Shown: one piece after another, positions 50,131-60,400 of the stretch
Position numbering within the stretch: the stretch's first letter is position 1
How the letters are laid out: each line of letters begins with the position of its first letter
DNA from: Phoronis australis
Lineage: Eukaryota > Phoronida > Phoronidae
Assembly (NCBI GenBank): GCA_002633005.1
Contig: NMRA01000160.1
Span: 207,640 to 271,639, forward strand
Direction: 5' to 3'
DNA length: 64,000 bases
Notes under the pieces: generated by a model
Databases searched by the model: none
Told to the model about the DNA's origin: nothing
The model's input: the letters and a program-made list of their open reading frames with translations, nothing else
Made by a program: the position numbers and the translations under genes

Positions 50131-52749
50131 ACATGCTGAACCACTGGGGTATCATTTATAACAAGATAAACAGACAGCATGCTACACCAGGTCTGCTATG
50201 CTTGAATGAATATCAGGGTTCCCAGATTGAAGTGCAAATGACTTGTCTGAAGAATGCAGCCCAGGTAAACTTTTGACACACGCAATGAACTAAAGATAAA
50301 AACAAGGGTAAACTATGTACTGTTTTCACGCAACATGAACTTTATGTGATTACTAGTATCAAGGATATGAAAAAGTGTATTCTAGATGGGTTGAGGGTAT
50401 TTAAAATGTCAAATATTAAAATATGACCCACAGGAATGCAACCATAACATTATATTAAGCGCCCAGTGGCTGTTTAGGCAACGTGTTCACATTTTCTACA
50501 AGTGTTGAATATTATGATATGCATAATTTTGCAATCCTCACAAGAAACTGAATCATGAAATAATGTATGTTACAACTTCTTATTTTCCAGTTATTTTCAG
50601 CTACAAAACCACCACTCACATTTTATATCATTTTGAAGTCAGGCATTTTTGACCCACTAATGTAATGCTCGACATAAATTAAAACTTTTAAGAAAAGATT
50701 TGGCATAGAAGTAACACGTGTAATTCAGGTAATAATTTTTGTTTTCACAGAAATTGGATGTTTGTGATACTGAAATACGAGACTGTTTGGTGCATAAAAC
50801 ATTTTCAATAACAAACTCCACAAATACTTTTTACGGTGTCTACAAAGCCACAAGGTTTACCTTCAGATGTTTTTTTGCATATTCCTAGAAAGTGGAGGTT
50901 TGCTATTTTGAAATATGAGAATTTGGTTAAGTGATATTTTTCAATGACCAAAAATGAAAGCCAGAAAATAGCTTTACTAGGAACTACTACCAGGCAGAAG
51001 TAATGACCTAGGTACAGAAAAAACCTCCCCAATTCTGAACAAAAATGACAGAACTACCCACTTTTCATTTTTCACAGTCTTTGAACATTACTGTGAGTGC
51101 ACACAATTTTTGAAAATATTTTGCCATGGCAGCTATAGCACATGGTAAAGCATATCACTCTATGAAAAATGAGAAATAAAAATGTCACCTGTCCTGGCTG
51201 TCCACCCTATTGTGTCCTAAACTTGAGTGAGTTCATCATACAACTGTTTTTCATATTCCAGGAGACCCTAAGTTTCTACAAGAAAGGCTCAGATAACGGC
51301 TTGCATTTTGTGCTAAAACTTAAAAAATGTTCTCTGCAATAGCAATCAACAGTGGTACTTTCTTTAACTTCTACGCAATAGCAAAAAACTTTGAGACTCC
51401 CGGGGTTAGAAAAATACAGTTTCCAGAAAAACCACTTCTTGGAACTGACATTCTAGAATACTTATTTTTTTGAAACACATGGTTGAGTTCGCACGCATGG
51501 AAAGAAAAAAATGGTAAGAGTTATCATTTGCATCTGAAAACAAAACACATAATTTGACAGTAAAACAGTTCAACACCGAAATTGTTCAACAACAAGGGGG
51601 AAATCTCAGTTTCGTGAAATTTATTGAATTTCAAAACAAAAACAATCAAATTTTTCACTTTTATTAAAAGTTTTCAGTGGCATCTTACACTGCTTAACAA
51701 ACCCTCACAACTTTTTCAAATGTCCTTAAGGCAATTCCTGTAGAAAGAAATTACATGTATCGCGACAACCCTAAAGTACAACATACTTGACGTAAAAAGA
51801 AGGTATTTTACAATCAGAATGGCAAGGTGGCGCTGAAACTTAGTACACAACAGTCCTGAGAAATTGGGAAACTGACTTAAGACGCATCTATTTTTGAAAT
51901 CTTGGATGAATCCTCCTTCACCACTATGGTCCTAAGTCACAGCTGTAAATACTGTGGGGTGGGTGCTAAGCTAAGCATGGGAATTTAAAGGTGAACATTT
52001 GCAAATTTCAGGGGTGGGCATCAAGCCAAACATGGGAAATAACCCAGACAAGGCCAGTAATATTCCTCAATGATTCTGAACGTCTCGTCCTAACTGAAGA
52101 TTCCCTGCTGCACATTCCTACTTTGTGAACAAGTCGTGAAACACCAAAAGTGTTGCTACCTAGTTACTGGTAAATATATGTGTAATTAATTGTCAAACAA
52201 TGTCCTCCTCTGCATTGAGGTCATGACCCATGCCTGTGTAGTCATTAGTGAACTGATAACACAGTTTTCAGCAATAATATCTGAATAAGTGGCAATGATT
52301 TTACTTTGCGCCAGACTTTTTAGATCAGAATCTGGTCAACTGCACAGTCTTTGCTTCCTCCATTAAATGCAGATAAAAACTCGTCGAAACTGTCAAGGGG
52401 AATTCTGGGTTATTTTCAGCATAACAATTACAACTGAAGGAACAAAACTCGTGTAGATAATGTAATGCAACTTATTAAGGAATTATAAATACTACTTACA
52501 AGACAAAGGGCAAAAACAGCCAACATACGGTAATGGTCATTAAAATTCATTACATTTACCTGGGTAGACTGAGTTTGAAACGCATGTATCGTGCTGAATT
52601 GTAACAGCGATTCTTCCAATACTTCAAACTGAAGAGGGAACCGCGACACAGATGGTGATTTCAGGAGACATTGCAGTAAAATTTCACTAATTTATCAATA
52701 AATCTTGTAACACCAGACTTCCTAAAACCAGTTTAAGGTGGTGACGCAG

Positions 52750-52992
52750 TAACATCATTTCTAAAATCTCTTGGGTCTATTTACACCAACTTCTAGCCTT
52801 TTGACATTGACACGTTTTGGTAGGCCATTTCTCCAGCCATCTTCAGGTGTCACAACGCTCTCAGAAGAACGAGCAGGGTGTATGGTACACTCATGGTTGG
52901 CACTTAGAACATTCTTTTCCTGGGGCAGGGTGGGGTTTGAACCTGGGACCTTTCATTTGCCAGTCATACACTCAATACCACTATGCCACCGA
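52750..52992 (-). repeat. tRNA-derived SINE
   Basis: The minus strand begins GCTCGGTGGCATAGTGGTAT (box A TGGCATAGTGG, 52988-52978), then box B GGTTCAAACCC at 52943-52933, followed by a non-tRNA body containing CAGGGTGGGG-complement and CTGAAGATGGCTGGAGAAAT. This is the classic RNA polymerase III SINE layout. Two plus-strand ORFs over it are artefacts. Confidence 0.8.
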
Positions 52993-53329
52993 GCATGAAT
53001 CCAACGCTAGATATCACTTCAGTGTAAAAAATATCCATGCTGTTAATTTTTAACACCCGAACATGACCAAATAAATTTAGGAGATAGAATTTTACTTGTC
53101 TGCCCTATTGTATTCTAGATTGGTGACTTTTATCCTAACTGACTTTCAGTCAATCTCAGAACCAAATGTAGTCTTGTGATTGATAGTCCGTTTATTTCAC
53201 TTCATTATTTTAGTGTTTATTGCAAAGCTTGGAGCACCAGGAATACCTTAAAATGAACAGAAGACAGGATGTGAAAGTCAAACAAAACAGAGACACTTAT
53301 TATACAACCCCAAATCACTTTCAATTAAG

Positions 53330-54200
53330 GTCATGTAGAACACTGGAAAAATGTCCAATTTTGGCGAACTTTGAAATGGTTGAAGCACTACATGTAGTGT
53401 TCTCCGAAACGCACCGAGCAGTTATACTTAAAAATGTATTTGCATGCTCCTAACTATATGCTAATGTATAGCAGGAAATAAAAGACAATGTTATTTTAAC
53501 ATAATCTCCCCTAAACAAAGTTCAGTTGTATTCATTGACAACTTGTAAAAGTGAAAACAAAAAATTCTGCAAATAGGTGACCTTTGCACTAATGACGTAC
53601 CTCGCGGGCTCACATAACCCACATCATGGGGTGTTATTCCCAAAAAACGGGTCAGGTACTTAGTGGATACGGTTGAGTGATTTACGCCGGCAGATCATTT
53701 TTGACACAAAACTTGTTCTTAAAAACATTTGGCAATTTTTAACCTACTTCATATTCACATCATCGCTATATGTTGTTTCTAACTAATTTTACCAAACAAT
53801 CACAGAGATGAGGAATTAGCGTGCAAGTTCACCTTTAAAGTGTTCCACTTTCGAGAAGAGGACTTAAAAAGTTGCGTAAAATGAAAACGAAACAATATTT
53901 TGAAAACTAAACCAGTATTTTTGAGACTTCACATTGAAATTGTTATCATTAAACAATCAAAATTCATGTTTTTGAGGACGTCAGTGTTACCAATGCACCT
54001 CAACTACTTTTTTCAAGATTTTACTATAACGACACAGTCACATGACCCAGTGGCAAATTGGTAAAAAGTCAAAACTAAAGAGATACAGACTTTCTAATTT
54101 CAGAAAATATAAACCTTTTCAGAGTTAAACTCTATAGTTTCTGTAGATATTTGGCTAAAACACATACTTGACCATAGGTCATTTCATAACCTCAAACTAC
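53330..54200 (-). repeat. Partial, eroded copy of the 18830-19620 repeat family
   Basis: Contains ATGTCCAATTTTGGCGAACTT (compare the motif near 11755), AAATGAAAACGAAACAATA, TTTTTGAGACTTCACATTGA and a TCACATGACCCA block, in the order expected for minus orientation. The middle part is not alignable by eye. Confidence 0.45.
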
Positions 54201-54844
54201 AATTACATTTCATACCCGCGCGCATAACTTAGTTTCAATATGTGGTCGACATAATGGACAAGTTACTTTCAAGGGTTATTAGGAAATACCAGTTGCTATA
54301 CAAATGTATATTTCTTGCCTAATTACCAGTCAGCAAAGACTACTGTTATTGGAAAATTGCGTCACCTCAGTTGGACAATGATAAAAAATTGAACAGAGTA
54401 TGTCATAAACAAACGAAGAGCACACTTGTTACAAAGATGACGCGTTTCCTTGCTACAAACAAAACTGCAAAAGGAAGTCGTGTTCCTTCTATCGCTGTAA
54501 ACAATTAAAAGTGTGAAACATTCAGAGAATATTTGTGAACTGCTTTTTTTCTGCTTCTCTAGGAGTAATACTGCGACAAATAAAGATAATGCTACATGAT
54601 GACAACACAAACCTTGCCAATTGAAGACTTTCTTAACAAATATAGCATGAAGCTACAAAAATTTATTTTCTTTGGTTATTTCAAATAATAGTAATTTCCT
54701 AAACTGCCATTTTATTTTTCTATCTTTCATTCAAAGGTCACCAAAACTCATCAAAATTTATCATATGTGACAGAACATGTACAAACCAAGTTGGTATAAA
54801 AGCTTGTTTTCAAAGTTCTTTCAAAGAGAAATTTCACAAAACAG

Positions 54845-54890
54845 AGAGAGAGAGGGGGGGGGAGGGAGGGAGGGAGGGAGAGAGTGGAAG
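54845..54890. repeat. (GA)n / (GGGA)n microsatellite
   Basis: GAGAGAGAGGGGGGGG then GGGAGGGAGGGAGGGAGAGA. On the receptor's strand it is a pyrimidine tract about 1 kb inside intron 1. Confidence 0.95.
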
Positions 54891-55860
54891 GGATAGAAAG
54901 AGGAAGGCAGAGAGGGCGAGGGAGAGATGTATTTGAAAGTTTGGCTCGGAAATGGATCGTGTACAGTTCAAAGCTATCAATAATCCCTGAAATGCTTACC
55001 TCCAAAACACGCCTAAGTCGTTTTTGCTATACTAACTTTTCAGAACTATGCCTAACTTTTCAGAACTTTCAATGAATCACTGCGCAACAAACTGAGCAAA
55101 AAAAAATTCTGATACAACCCAACTTTGAACACTTAAAATTCAATTCTAACAATTCCCAAAGCTAACCGATTTAAGGACATTTTAAGCAAACTGGCCAACG
55201 AATGTGGTTCAAACCAGAGTTCCTTCAGTGCTTCAGTCTACTTTAGTGCAAGTTTATTGAGATCATCACCACCAAATCTTCACAAGACATCGCTATGTAG
55301 TGCAAGTGGACCATACCGTCACACAAGCTTGCATTACCAAAGTGCTTAGTGCGACTCTGTGCACTTCTGATCCGTGTTTTTACAAAGATGAAACGTTTTC
55401 ATTAAAACACTGATTGGCATATAATTTTGCTCATCTATCAGACTCCTCGTGGTAAAAATGTCACTGAATTTCAAATGGCTGAACATCTCATGCTAAGTTT
55501 GTGACTCGATAAAATTATTTTATTTATCGTGAGGGATGTAAACTGGTGCGAATTATGCCACTACACAGGACTGCTGTGTTTTAGTCCGTCCCTTTGGAGC
55601 CCTTACTAAAAAGGGCAATCATCATCTTCAGGGATAACAAGCTGGCAGTTCTTTGCAGATACAGAAATCACTTCTCATTTGAGAAAGGTACAAGTTTTTT
55701 GACCAATTTTATGGAGACTAAAAAATCAAAAGTTCACTTTTTTGCAGGTTTACAGCCGCTAACTGGTTTTAAACTTAGCTCGCTAAACTACAATAAAACT
55801 ATGCATTGAAAAGTGATCAAATCTAACTCAGACATGAAATTTGTTAGAACTTGTACTTAC

Positions 55861-55972
55861 CAGTTTCCTGGTTCACTTCAGTCACTAATTCCGTTGACTG
55901 CCAACTCAAATCACTTAATCCAATGACAAAAAGGCCAACACAGACAAAATATCCCACTCCAAATACTCCCAT
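55861..55972 (-). CDS. INSR: Insulin/IGF-type receptor, coding exon 1 (signal peptide)
   Basis: First coding exon of an insulin/IGF receptor-like tyrosine kinase, a cell-surface receptor for insulin-like peptides. The minus strand reads ATG at 55972 and 37 codons plus one base, ending ACT G followed by a GTAAGT donor. The peptide starts MGVFGVGYFVCVGLFVIGLS: a hydrophobic core with small residues after it, as expected of a secretory signal peptide, then a short mature N terminus. The start has purine at -3 and G at +4. The phase-1 junction matches exon 2 exactly and rebuilds ...NQETVCFNVDIRN..., where CFNVDIRN corresponds to the vertebrate CPGMDIRN start of L1. The 33-kb gap to exon 2 is long, but no other in-frame signal-peptide exon was noticed between them. 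Signal peptides are poorly conserved, so this exon rests on position, phase and composition rather than on identity. Confidence 0.8.
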
Positions 55973-56068
55973 GTCTGTTAACAGTCAGTCAGTGAAATTT
56001 TGGAGGGTTCACTGGATTTGAAGTCCTCCTTAGAATATTTACGCACATGCTGTGTGTGGCGGACATCC
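55973..56068 (-). other. Receptor 5' UTR portion with probable 3' splice site
   Basis: Directly upstream of the receptor ATG the minus strand shows a good acceptor (CATTTTTTCAG, AG at 56070-56069) 96 nt before the start codon. The coding exon therefore probably begins inside the 5' UTR and is preceded by an intron. Coding quality stops at the ATG, since no in-frame extension is open. The segment carries a short upstream ORF, listed separately. Confidence 0.55.
55989..56066 (-). promoter_or_regulatory. Upstream ORF (25 codons) in receptor leader
   Basis: ATG at 56066 opens a 25-codon frame (MSATHSMCVNILRR...) that ends TGA at 55989, 16 nt before the receptor ATG, in a different frame. A second ATG lies inside it. 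If the exon is spliced as proposed, the uORF starts two bases after the exon junction. uORFs often reduce or condition translation of the main frame; whether this one is translated cannot be told from sequence. Confidence 0.45.
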
Positions 56069-56069
56069 C

Positions 56070-56993
56070 TGAAAAAATGAAATGCTCAACAATAAAAAAA
56101 TTAATGAACAGAAAGCTCCCAGTTATATACGATGACGACTCACGTGTATAATCATGACAAACAAACTCTCTACAGTTCTCCCTGTGTACATCTTGTGTAC
56201 AGAAATATTGCCTTTGTATTCACCTCACATGAGGATTTGTCATTCACGCTTGAAATAGTGCCGAGGTGTGAGCAACATGTCCCGTCTTAGATTTGTTGTT
56301 TTCATTCAAATACAATTGTCATTGACTTTTGACCAAGAAATGGCACCAGATGTAAGCTGACCTTCATGGCTATGTCTCAATGTCTGTAAAATGTTTCCCC
56401 CGAACAATATCAGTGTCTGTCAGTATATTCCCTTTTGGCGATTCCTGATTTTGAGAACCAGTAACACTATTCAGCACTTGGATAAAACTGATTTCCAAAA
56501 TCATAGAATACCAAAAGGCCTTAAATGTTCAATGTTCTGTTAAGACAATGAAACTTTCTTGATGAATATTGTGAGTTTACAATAGTTCACAACAACTGTA
56601 GGCCTATGTAAAATTGACTGTTCAAGTGTTTGATTCACGTGACATTCAGTACGCGTAATAGCTTAGGAAGGTCAAAAACACTCAGGATTGTGCCCTCTGT
56701 CCTGAAAAACCAAGGACAAGGGCAAAGAGTAAAAATATGGAATTTGCTCTTAGTACCCAATTCAGAATGTACACCAACAAGCCAACAATTGTCTATGAAT
56801 TATCAGGAAACAGTGTGAAAAAGTCCTTGAGAACTGCAATTACCATTTTACCACCGCTTAATATTCACGGAAGATGTTTTTTTCTTCTGTTCTAACAAGT
56901 CTTTTCCTGTTGTGTGATACATGTTTGTCATTTTGACAACAACTAGCGATCAAGTACTAGACCTACCACAAAAAAGAACCGTTAGAAACTTAC
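56070..56993 (-). other. Putative intron in the receptor 5' UTR
   Basis: Defined by the donor after 56994 and acceptor at 56069 on the minus strand. No repeats or genes recognised in it. Depends entirely on the two splice-site matches. Confidence 0.35.
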
Positions 56994-57400
56994 GTCCATG
57001 ACTCAAAACACAAAGTTACTTTGCTGAGATCGACAACGTTAGATCAAGTCCTATCCAATCTGCTATCTTGTTCTTGGTCCCATGTACAATCATACAACGC
57101 AATAATTTAATTCTGAAAACGCTAACATGTCACTCATAGAAATTCCACGCAGGTCTAATAGCGACCTTTCTCAAATCTTTGGAGTTTCCTCGATCTGGCC
57201 TTTTTTCCACCGTTTCGCTCACCACTGGCCAAGAAATCTACGATTATCGTGACCTGAGTAAGGGCACTATCTCCTTGATATTAAATCGTAGCCCGATCTT
57301 CTGAAAATCACGTTGTATCATGGAACGTCGTCCACCATCTTGATACCATTTTCAAACACAAAATATTTCAGCTTTCAATTATTTCCCTTTGCCAAACAGT
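56994..57400 (-). other. Candidate untranslated first exon / promoter region of the receptor
   Basis: A strong minus-strand donor, CATGGAC|GTAAGTTTC, occurs with the exon end at 56994. That is 925 nt upstream of the leader acceptor at 56069, a sensible untranslated-exon arrangement. The 5' end is not visible and 57400 is only a rough bound. Just upstream, 57461-57467 reads CCAATCA on the minus strand (NF-Y-type CCAAT box). No clear TATA box was seen. All of this is inference from splice and promoter consensus. Confidence 0.3.
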
Positions 57401-60400
57401 AGGGTACCCAGCAAAATTCAATGAGTGGAATACTCACTAGATGTAAACAACCTAAGACCCTGATTGGTCCACTCAATGAACGAAGTTAGCAAGAAATGAC
57501 AGCCGCACGTTTCGAACGTCCAAGTCATTTACACCGTGCCGGTCTCGGGCGTTATGGTATACAAATATTTGTTCGCAGTTTCTCTCTAGGTCAAGATTAC
57601 TTCGTCGTGGTCAAACCTTTTTCCTGAGAAAGTTCCCAGTGAGGTTTAAAAGGCGAGAACGAAATCTCTGGAAAAGATTTCCATTCCATGCTCTAAACTA
57701 TACCGGTACTCAAGCAACCACAAAATGGGGTCACTTGGTTCGTGCGTGATTATTTAGTTTCCTCCCCAACCACCATGTCCTCAACAAGCAAGAAAAACAC
57801 CAGATATTTTATTAGTAGGCCTACTGCAGAATCGGCTCCGGTGTGAATAAGGAGTGACGTGAGGGCATTTGCAATGGTGAGCCAAGCTGATCCCGGCCAT
57901 CGGTCGTCCGCCGACTCACTGAAATTTAGAAAAAAATGATGCAAAGTTTTCTTTTCGCCCCTTTGAAGGATGCGAAATGTGTTTGGATGTTTATACAATT
58001 AGTATTTTGTTGAAGACATTTCGACGAAAGCAGCTGCCCAGCGTTTAATTACCACATACATGTAAAATGCAACGTCATTACCGTGGGTCTTTGAACTTTC
58101 GCCAGGCAGGAACGGACAGGTAAAAATGTAGGTATCGACTTTTTTATGTTATCATGGTCACCAGCAAGGTGTGCGAAACAAAATGGCGATAAGACGAAAA
58201 TCGGTGAATATTGGACTCGAGCGCATATTGCTGCAACACAAAAACGTCGAACACGGCGAACCCTAAAATTCATCGTCTCACATGTCGGATACTGTCATGA
58301 CCCCTATTGAGGAAATGTACAGCAGCTATCGGTCACTTTTCATCCTGGACTTCGGCTATTGTTTTCATCTTGAAATGAAATGAAGTCGAATTATCACTCT
58401 GCGATGAGATTCCAACTACTACTACTTGCCTTACTTGTTATTACAAACGTTAAAATTTCCTCTTGAGTGTCATTTGTTGGAATGTTGTAAAGCTACTCAA
58501 CTCAAAACCTCTGTGGTGGGTTACTTTCCGTAGGCTAGGCCACTAAGTCGGCGTCCGGAGGAAAACGACGCCGAGAGGATCAAGTTGCGTCCATTTACAT
58601 GTGAATGAAACAATCCATAGCCATTTTACAAATTGCAGCTGCGATCCTGCATCACCCAGTCTCGGACCAGTAGACACAAAACCCGCGTTACAAGCCCGGG
58701 GTACAAATCTAATGCAAAGCCCCGTTTCAACACCCGAGCACAGAACTCTAACCCTGGAATGCCAAATCCCGCGTGTGACCAATGTATTCAATTATTAGAG
58801 CTTGTGACCCCGAGACTAGCCGCGAGAGGTTGCACTGTGAATTTATCCGACTTAGCTACGCAAACACCTTTCCTCGCGGATGAACGAGGCCCCTGAAGAA
58901 ACATGAAAAATTCTTGCTGTGTGCAGTTAACTGTTGAGCTCAAAAACAAGGTTATGCTTTGGACGAACGAGTAAGGTGTTTTAATTTTAAAATTCAACTT
59001 GGTCCAGATTGATATTTGAAACCTAACACATGAAATAGACGTATATAAGAATTATTAAAACCAAAAAATCAGAATTGATGGTCACATAATTACTTGTGAA
59101 TGTGTGCAAGGGAGTGAATGAGAACCTGGATATAATGTAAAAGCGATTTCTGAGGCTGTACTCGTTTTTTATTTTTTATTTTCAAAGTTTAAAAAATGGC
59201 CAAAAAATTTTCTTTTCAATTACGAGCCTGTTTTTTATTTTAATAAAAAATATATTTAATAACACCAGTTATTCTTTCAGATCAATGACAAATCACTTGT
59301 TAGTCCCAGTAGTCCCTACCTCACCAGGACATAGGCTATATGCTTAATGTTAATACTTTTGATCAACAAATTAAACCAGATGTGACTAATTGCACATGAC
59401 AGCAAAATGCGATGAGAGACTGTCGAATATATCTCCAACTCGTCAAAAATACAAGCAGATGATCTGGTTTGTGTAGAAAGCATTTTTATCAACAATTTAC
59501 AAGAAGAAACGTAACCCTGCATTCAGCATAATACCTAATCCGTAGCACTACCGTGACGATCGCCGCAGTTTGGTCATATTTACTTTTCATGTTTCGAACA
59601 TAGTTTTCCGAAAAAAATTATACCTTCTCGTCAGACAACTCTTTAGTACATTGACTTGTTCTCTAGTGTATTTTTCTACGTCTCTGTGGTTAATTATCGA
59701 CACATTTTTAAGATTTATTATCCAGCTTGGACTCGAAAGACCGGCCATTTAGTATGCAAATTTCCGCTTTGTTTATCGCAGTGAGCCTCGCTTTGGATTT
59801 TAATGTCCGCCGCGTGAGTTAGGAGGCACAGAACAGTTCTCAAAACCCACATCACTTGATTTGTCACCTTTTCTTCACTCTGTCAAAAACAGGATGCAAA
59901 GAATGACGTGTTTTCAGTTATTTCACATAAAAAGCCCTGCAGATGAGCGCAGAAACTACTCTCTCTTGTATTTTTGACCCTTTCAATCCCACTGAAAACC
60001 AAGCTAGTCTAAGAAAAATAGGGGCAAAAAAGTGCAAAATCGGCACTTTTCACCCCCAAAACAGCACTTCCCTGCCGATGCACAACTAAAACCAACATAT
60101 CGGTGAAACATTAAGACCACTGGAGACAAGAATTGCTGAGCATAAGAGGTGTTGTAGAGAAGGTAGTACCTCATCAGGAGTAGCAGAACACGTGGTCGAA
60201 ACAACACAACATCAAGTGGAATAACATCCGAATACTTGACAGTGAAACAGGTTGGATCAAGAAAAAGATCAAGGAAGCCATGTAAATGAAAGTACAAGGC
60301 AATGTCTTCTGTCAGCCAAGCAAACAACCAAGTGACACCTGGCTTAGTCTACTTAGGAAGGTTCAAGTATAATAAAATTCCCCCTAAGTAATTGGATGAC

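Larger units (their letters stand above)
28540..53135 (+). repeat. Ladder of a degenerate ~200-bp repeat unit, about ten copies in one orientation
   Basis: Each copy shows, in order: an AAAATCTCACCAATTT-like head; CAATTGCCAA and TTTTTCAA; GGCTTCTAACNNTGTTGTGA then ATGCCCATAAC; CAAAAC and TGTCTGNCAGNAGCTATGG; a GAAAAATGAGAAATAAAATT block; TTCACTTGTCTGCCATATTG; TGTCCTAAATTGGTGAGATT and TTACC. Copies by eye: 28540-28770, 31755-31965, 32570-32770, 34380-34590, 37836-38065, 42165-42375, 45405-45625, 47055-47270, 51030-51240, a tail at 53070-53135, and two variant copies with GTACATACYATRCTA at 43590-43740 and 49655-49810. An inverted tail is at 44650-44700. Copies are separated by 0.6-4.5 kb, so this is not a tandem array now. 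Confidence 0.7.
22487..55860 (-). other. Receptor intron 1 (33.4 kb)
   Basis: The first intron between the signal-peptide exon and the L1 exon. It contains the palindromic element (23190-24020), TACCGTAA elements, minisatellites at 25795-26149 and 28291-28498, the ladder of ~200-bp units (28540-53135), the four-member MITE cluster (35654-43512), a 159-bp tandem duplication (45075-45393), SINE heads and simple repeats. No independent host gene was recognised inside it on either strand. Long first introns commonly hold enhancers, but I cannot point to one here. Confidence 0.7.

Noticed and set aside
58543-58997. Overlapping ORFs on both strands in a GC-richer patch
   Set aside because: Mutually antisense frames, none with a recognisable domain; could be part of an unseen exon but unsupported.
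60004-60327. 107-codon minus-strand frame rich in hydrophobic residues
   Set aside because: No family similarity seen; AT-rich DNA gives such Leu/Phe-rich frames by chance. Faint retroelement-like peptide on the plus strand was too weak to name.
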